From contig JAISOY010000094.1 of assembly GCA_031275285.1 (NCBI GenBank), positions 1 through 38,440 on the forward strand: a DNA stretch of 38,440 nt, written 5' to 3'. Shown here piece by piece: positions 34,731 through 38,440 of the stretch (the first letter of the stretch is position 1; each line of letters opens with the position of its first letter). Under the pieces are notes generated by a model. That model ran no database searches, was not told where the DNA came from, and saw nothing but the letters and a program-made list of their open reading frames with translations. This stretch comes from Bacteroidales bacterium (lineage in GTDB: Bacteria; Bacteroidota; Bacteroidia; Bacteroidales; UBA4181). The position numbers and the translations under genes were made by a program.

Positions 34731-34738
34731 CAAAAGTA
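34731..34738 (-). promoter_or_regulatory. Promoter -7 box upstream of the glycogen fusion gene
   Basis: TACTTTTG on the minus strand matches TAnnTTTG. The -33 region is T-rich but lacks a clear TTG. The gene starts at 34582, so the leader would be about 145 nt. It includes a small inverted repeat AGCAC/GTGCT (34629-34641) but no recognisable riboswitch. Confidence 0.5.
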
Positions 34739-34862
34739 TGAAAATTTATAGAGAATAAAAAGATATTAACATACTTTTAAAGGAAATTCTGTATCCTGAG
34801 AAAACAGATATACATGACAGTAAATTTAGCATTTGTTTTTCCGTTCCCTGTTTTCAAAAAAA

Positions 34863-35774
34863 TCATTTGTTGTGTCCTAACTGTTTTGCATTTCTTTTTA
34901 TTGCATGGAATCCGGCTCGCTGTAGCGGGGAGTTTGCGGTAAGTATATCAAATTCTTCTTCAGAAAGATGTTGCCACTCTTCCACTGTTTTATCCAACAT
35001 CTTCCGGTCGGATTTAAAAACGTTTGTTCCACCCGGTCCGGCTTTTTTATTCCAGGGGCAAACATCCTGGCAAATATCACATCCGAATAAACGTCCGTGT
35101 AGTTGTACTTCCGGATCAAATGTCCCTCTGTATTCAATAGTAAGATAAGAAAGACACCGGCGGGCATCGACAATCCGGGGGGCTATAATTGCCTTGACCG
35201 GACAGGCATCCATACAACGTGTACATGATCCGCAACGGTCCGCGACAGGGGCATCCGGTTCTATTTCCATGTCGATGAATAATTCGCCCAAAAAAAGGAA
35301 CGATCCATGTTGAGGATGAATGATCAGCGAATGTTTACCGATCCATCCCAATCCGCTCCGTTCTGCCCATGCATGTTCCAACACAGGCGCAGAATCAGTA
35401 AATACACGTCCTGATACATTTCCATATTGCGTTTTTATTACATCCAGCAGTTGGTAAAGCATGTCTTTTACTACCATATGATAATCGGTACCATAGGCAT
35501 ATTTGGCTATTTGTGGTAAACCGGGGTTTTGTTGTTCCTCAGGAAAATAGTTGACAGCTAATGAGATGATCGATTTTGTATTTTCCACCAATAACACAGG
35601 ATCGACCCTTTTCTCATAATTCCGGGCCATATAATTCATTTCACCATACATTCCTTTCCGGATCCATTCAGACAAGTATGCTGCATGTTTTGTCAATGAT
35701 CCGACCCGGGAAATACGACAATCAATAAAACCTATTCGCCGTGCTTCATCCTTAATCAGTTGCGAACTATGCAA
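34863..35774 (-). CDS. queG: Epoxyqueuosine reductase QueG
   Basis: QueG uses cobalamin and two [4Fe-4S] clusters to reduce epoxyqueuosine to queuosine in tRNA. The 303-residue protein has VFTDSAPVLEHAWAERSGLGWIGK (split here by the family pattern; catalytic Asp about residue 127) and the ferredoxin-like CGSCTRCMDACPVKAI. The second cluster site GCDICQDVCPWNKK is also present. It is about 75 residues shorter than the E. coli and B. subtilis proteins and appears to lack the C-terminal HEAT-like tRNA-binding region. Its start overlaps mazG by 8 nt. It completes the pathway begun by the yhhQ-queC-queF operon nearly 28 kb away. Confidence 0.92.
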   Translation of the reverse strand: MHSSQLIKDEARRIGFIDCRISRVGSLTKHAAYLSEWIRKGMYGEMNYMARNYEKRVDPVLLVENTKSIISLAVNYFPEEQQNPGLPQIAKYAYGTDYHMVVKDMLYQLLDVIKTQYGNVSGRVFTDSAPVLEHAWAERSGLGWIGKHSLIIHPQHGSFLFLGELFIDMEIEPDAPVADRCGSCTRCMDACPVKAIIAPRIVDARRCLSYLTIEYRGTFDPEVQLHGRLFGCDICQDVCPWNKKAGPGGTNVFKSDRKMLDKTVEEWQHLSEEEFDILTANSPLQRAGFHAIKRNAKQLGHNK

Positions 35775-36546
35775 GATCTTCTTTTTTTGCTTCTTCCCAG
35801 ATGAGATCCATTTCTTCCAATGTCATTGAAGTTAACGGCCGCCCTGCTTTGATCGTATGTTCTTCTAAATAATTGAACCTCCGGATAAATTTTTTATTGG
35901 TCCGTTCTAAGGCTGCCTCAGGATCTATACCATACAAGCGTGCTGCATTCACCAAAGAAAACAGTAAATCCCCGAATTCATTTTCTGTTTTATCAGTGTC
36001 CCTGTGTTCTATCTCGAACTGCAATTCGTCCATTTCCTCTTTGACCTTATCCCATACCTGTTCTTTCTGATCCCAATCGAAACCTACCGCCCGGACCTTA
36101 TCCTGAATACGTAATGCTTTTACCACTGCCGGCAAAGACTTAGGTACACCTGCCAGAATAGATTTATTTCCTTCTTTAAGCTTTAGGTTTTCCCAGTTGG
36201 TTTTTACATCTTCATCATCTTTCACAGATATCTCTCCAAAAACATGGGGATGGCGAAATATAAGCTTCTCGCAAAGGCCATCTATCACATCGGTCAGTGT
36301 AAATGTATTGCTTTCAGAAGCAATTTTTGCATAAAAGACAATATGTAATAAAATATCCCCCAATTCCTTACGGATATCATCCATATCCTTCTCAAGAATG
36401 GCATCCGCTAATTCATAAGTCTCCTCAATGGTCAGGTGCCGTAAGCTTTCCATGGTTTGTTTTTTATCCCACGGACATTTTTCCCTCAATTGATCCATGA
36501 TATCGATCAATCGCCCAAAGGATTCTTGTGCCGATGCTTTACTCAT
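35767..36546 (-). CDS. mazG: Nucleoside triphosphate pyrophosphohydrolase MazG
   Basis: MazG hydrolyses NTPs and dNTPs to monophosphates and removes damaged nucleotides. The 259-residue length fits the two-domain housekeeping form. The first MazG domain has KCPWDKKQTMESLR, EETYEL and KELGDILLH. The second has GFDWDQKEQVWDKVKEEMDE and ENEFGDLLFSLVNAAR. The gene overlaps queG by 8 nt and follows the small membrane-protein gene by 18 nt, so the three are probably one transcript. Confidence 0.95.
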   Translation of the reverse strand: MSKASAQESFGRLIDIMDQLREKCPWDKKQTMESLRHLTIEETYELADAILEKDMDDIRKELGDILLHIVFYAKIASESNTFTLTDVIDGLCEKLIFRHPHVFGEISVKDDEDVKTNWENLKLKEGNKSILAGVPKSLPAVVKALRIQDKVRAVGFDWDQKEQVWDKVKEEMDELQFEIEHRDTDKTENEFGDLLFSLVNAARLYGIDPEAALERTNKKFIRRFNYLEEHTIKAGRPLTSMTLEEMDLIWEEAKKEDLA

Positions 36547-36564
36547 TACCCTTGGAAATTTCCA

Positions 36565-37149
36565 TTAATCAGGAAAGACGTACACTGTTTTTTTGATCTT
36601 CTCTTTTTCATCAATGTCTACCTCAATGGTTTTAGGTATACGCGGCGGACATAGTTTGATGCTCAGGAACAGACCCAGCAAAAAAGAAATGACGACTAAA
36701 CCCAGTGATATAAATGTAAGTGTATCAATAGGAGATTGATAATAAGCATGCGTAATAATGATCTGAAGTATGGAAACAATAGCACGTGCAGAGATCCAAC
36801 TGTAACTTTCGATACGATAAAGTCCGGCGCCCAGCAACAACATGATATCAAGCCCGACATTCAGGTAAGAAATAGTAGTTGTTAAAGGATTGATCCATTT
36901 TACACGGAAAAGCAGGATCGTATCCAAAACAAGGGCTGCCAGCAATAAAGTGAAAAGAAGGATATTGAACAGATAATATTTTTGCTTCATCACAACAGAA
37001 GGGGTTATTTCCAGTTGCTTCACAATCGTTATCTTATCCTTGTATTTTTGAGATAAATCCTCCAGAATCTGTTGCTTAGGCTCTCCTCTACTTATCCGGC
37101 TTTTTATCTCTTTTTTTATTTGACTTTTTTCTCCAGAATTTTTATCCAT
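36565..37149 (-). CDS. Small membrane protein of unknown function
   Basis: I do not recognise a family. From the ATG at 37149 (an upstream ATG at 37161 adds four residues) the protein has a charged cytoplasmic N-terminus of about 50 residues. Four hydrophobic segments follow, near 56-78, 85-110, 116-136 and 142-165, and then a charged tail. The N-terminus (about 15-45; SRGEPKQQILEDLSQKYKDK) resembles a short helical protein-interaction motif. It is 18 nt upstream of mazG, with a -7 box in front. Confidence 0.7.
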   Translation of the reverse strand: MDKNSGEKSQIKKEIKSRISRGEPKQQILEDLSQKYKDKITIVKQLEITPSVVMKQKYYLFNILLFTLLLAALVLDTILLFRVKWINPLTTTISYLNVGLDIMLLLGAGLYRIESYSWISARAIVSILQIIITHAYYQSPIDTLTFISLGLVVISFLLGLFLSIKLCPPRIPKTIEVDIDEKEKIKKTVYVFPD

Positions 37150-37209
37150 GTGATTTTTCAACTCATTTAGAAATTATTCATGAACCTAAAATATTTTTTT
37201 AAAAGAATA

Positions 37210-37217
37210 CAAATGTA
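37210..37217 (-). promoter_or_regulatory. Promoter -7 box upstream of the membrane protein-mazG-queG genes
   Basis: TACATTTG on the minus strand matches TAnnTTTG, about 60 nt before the ATG at 37149. The -33 spacing is imperfect. It would make the membrane protein, mazG and queG one transcription unit. Confidence 0.45.
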
Positions 37218-37285
37218 CTTGATTTTTTTTGTTTTTTTCACAAAAGAAAATACTCCATTTCTCGTTGTGCAAAAAATAGTTGCAT

Positions 37286-38440
37286 CTATTTAACAGGGTA
37301 ATTATATAAGAAATTATTCTTACTCCCGACAAATAAATTAAAACTGTTGCTTTGTTTACCCAAACGTCCTATTGAAAATGAGGTACTTCCTTTTAAGGGA
37401 AAACCCTTATACAATTTATTCTTGTTGTCATATAAATAGATAAGGTTTTTCCCGGGAGCTACAATTCCGACCCTTATATCTTTTGCTGAAAATTCATATA
37501 TATAGGGACGGATCTCTACAGGATTTTCCGTTTCTATATTCAATATCTGTTTACCATCCTGTTTAAAGGCTTCTACCTTATTGTCATATGCAAAAACAAA
37601 ATCATCCTGCCTGTCGCCGTCTACATCCTGGAAAATAAAAAAATGGGACGCAGGGAAATTTTTAATGACCTGTTTACGTATTTTACCGTCCGACAAAGAC
37701 ACAAAATGAGGCGTACCTACGGTATCGGCCAACACAAGACTCGCCGGAAATGAATGGAGGGCAATGGTCGTATTTTTTCCTACCGGAAAGTTATATTCAG
37801 GGGACACCCTCGCTTTTCCCTGCCGGTCAAGTATATACACACGGTATTTATCTGCAAAAGTTATATAGTCCTTATTTCCTGTACGATAGTGGTATATATC
37901 GGTTTGTACCGGATGTTCGCTTTGTTTGAATCCCCACCCGCTGACCATAGCGCCGGTCTTCTCATACGCGTATACTTTCCGGTCTTCGCATGCCACCATT
38001 ATCCTGTACTTCTTATCGTTATCATAATCAAACAATGCCAGGCTTCCTACAGCAGGAGATTTTAATTTCACCGGATATTTATCAACAAATTTCCCCAGCC
38101 GGTCCATTACATAGATATAATTCCTTGTATTAAAAAGCATCTGTAACTTTTTATTCCGGTATATATCTATTTGATACACATTACTGATAATGGGTTCCGG
38201 TAATGCCACTTTCCACAAAACACGACCGACGTTATTGATCAGGTATACGTTATTGGCCATATCCTGTACAAAGATTTCCATTTCACCCGTATTATGATTC
38301 TGAACCAATTGTGGCTTGAAAGCAATTGCCGTATCCAAAAGGCTTTCCCATGATGTCTGCATACCGGTTGACCCGGCAATGGACTCATCGGATGAATGTT
38401 TAAGGAATATATTGTTGTACAGCATCTCTCCGGAACTGCT
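37286..38440 (-). CDS. C-terminal part of a large beta-propeller-like protein (possibly DUF3352-related), partial
   Basis: The reading frame is open to the last base of the window (the five codons before Met at 38425 are also open), so this is the C-terminal part of a longer protein. The visible roughly 384 residues contain repeated strands with alternating hydrophobic and Asp residues, such as NNVYLINNVGRVLWKVALP, FDYDNDKKYRIMVACEDRKVYAYE and DVDGDRQDDFVFAYDNKVEAF. These suggest a beta-propeller (PQQ- or FG-GAP-like). I recall a similar tail in Bacteroidota proteins carrying DUF3352, but the N-terminal domain needed to confirm this is outside. It lies 124 nt before the small membrane-protein gene on the same strand. 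Confidence 0.75.
   Translation of the reverse strand, partial: SSSGEMLYNNIFLKHSSDESIAGSTGMQTSWESLLDTAIAFKPQLVQNHNTGEMEIFVQDMANNVYLINNVGRVLWKVALPEPIISNVYQIDIYRNKKLQMLFNTRNYIYVMDRLGKFVDKYPVKLKSPAVGSLALFDYDNDKKYRIMVACEDRKVYAYEKTGAMVSGWGFKQSEHPVQTDIYHYRTGNKDYITFADKYRVYILDRQGKARVSPEYNFPVGKNTTIALHSFPASLVLADTVGTPHFVSLSDGKIRKQVIKNFPASHFFIFQDVDGDRQDDFVFAYDNKVEAFKQDGKQILNIETENPVEIRPYIYEFSAKDIRVGIVAPGKNLIYLYDNKNKLYKGFPLKGSTSFSIGRLGKQSNSFNLFVGSKNNFLYNYPVK

Noticed and set aside
1..38440. CRISPR arrays, insertion sequences, prophage or attachment sites
   Set aside because: No regularly spaced repeats, transposase or integrase motifs, or flanking direct repeats around any tRNA were seen.

Overview
The window looks like a chromosomal segment of a Bacteroidales-type member of the Bacteroidota. 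Three observations support this. The genes have Bacteroidota-specific families (PorU, GldJ and PorP/SprF of the type IX secretion and gliding machinery, an RprX/RprY-like two-component pair, and a GT3-type glycogen synthase). Shine-Dalgarno sequences are largely absent. Several genes are preceded by the Bacteroidota primary-sigma -7 box TAnnTTTG, twice with a TTG exactly 19 nt upstream. Nearly everything is core or housekeeping DNA. I see no prophage, insertion sequence, CRISPR array or obvious genomic island.

Layout. (1) 36-4933, minus strand: a translation operon with one strong promoter, in the order tRNA-Thr(TGT), Tyr, Gly, Thr(GGT), tuf, tRNA-Trp, secE, nusG, rplK, rplA, rplJ, rplL. It presumably runs on into rpoB beyond base 1. 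(2) 5100-7072, plus strand: a queuosine-precursor operon (yhhQ transporter, queC, queF). It starts with a compact preQ1-I-like riboswitch whose pseudoknot ends four bases before the first start codon. (3) 7100-14472: murF, gldJ and porP/sprF on the minus strand and porU on the plus strand, a type IX secretion/gliding neighbourhood. (4) 14477-19986, minus strand: rprX- and rprY-like genes, an unrecognised small lipoprotein gene, a dicarboxylate/amino-acid symporter and cinA. (5) 20112-24638, plus strand: parE, an unusual nucleotidyltransferase/GHMP-kinase fusion and pfkA, closed by a perfect bidirectional terminator. (6) 24638-27818, minus strand: pepA-like aminopeptidase, pdxA and a NUMOD4/HNH/HTH protein. 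(7) 27907-34738, minus strand: a patatin/outer-membrane-barrel protein and a 1415-residue fusion of GT3 glycogen synthase with GT35 alpha-glucan phosphorylase. (8) 34863-38440, minus strand: the C-terminal part of a large beta-propeller-like protein, a small membrane protein, mazG and queG.

How the genes fit together. YhhQ, QueC, QueF and QueG are four parts of queuosine metabolism: precursor uptake, preQ0 synthesis, preQ0-to-preQ1 reduction, and the last epoxyqueuosine-to-queuosine step. Product feedback probably acts through the leader of the first operon. PorU is the type IX sortase and PorP/SprF and GldJ are partner outer-membrane components. The most unusual items are the riboswitch, the two fusion enzymes (nucleotidyltransferase with GHMP kinase; glycogen synthase with phosphorylase), and the HNH-derived putative DNA-binding protein. 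No wholly new multi-gene system is evident. All assignments come from reading the sequence and recalled family motifs; no searches were run.
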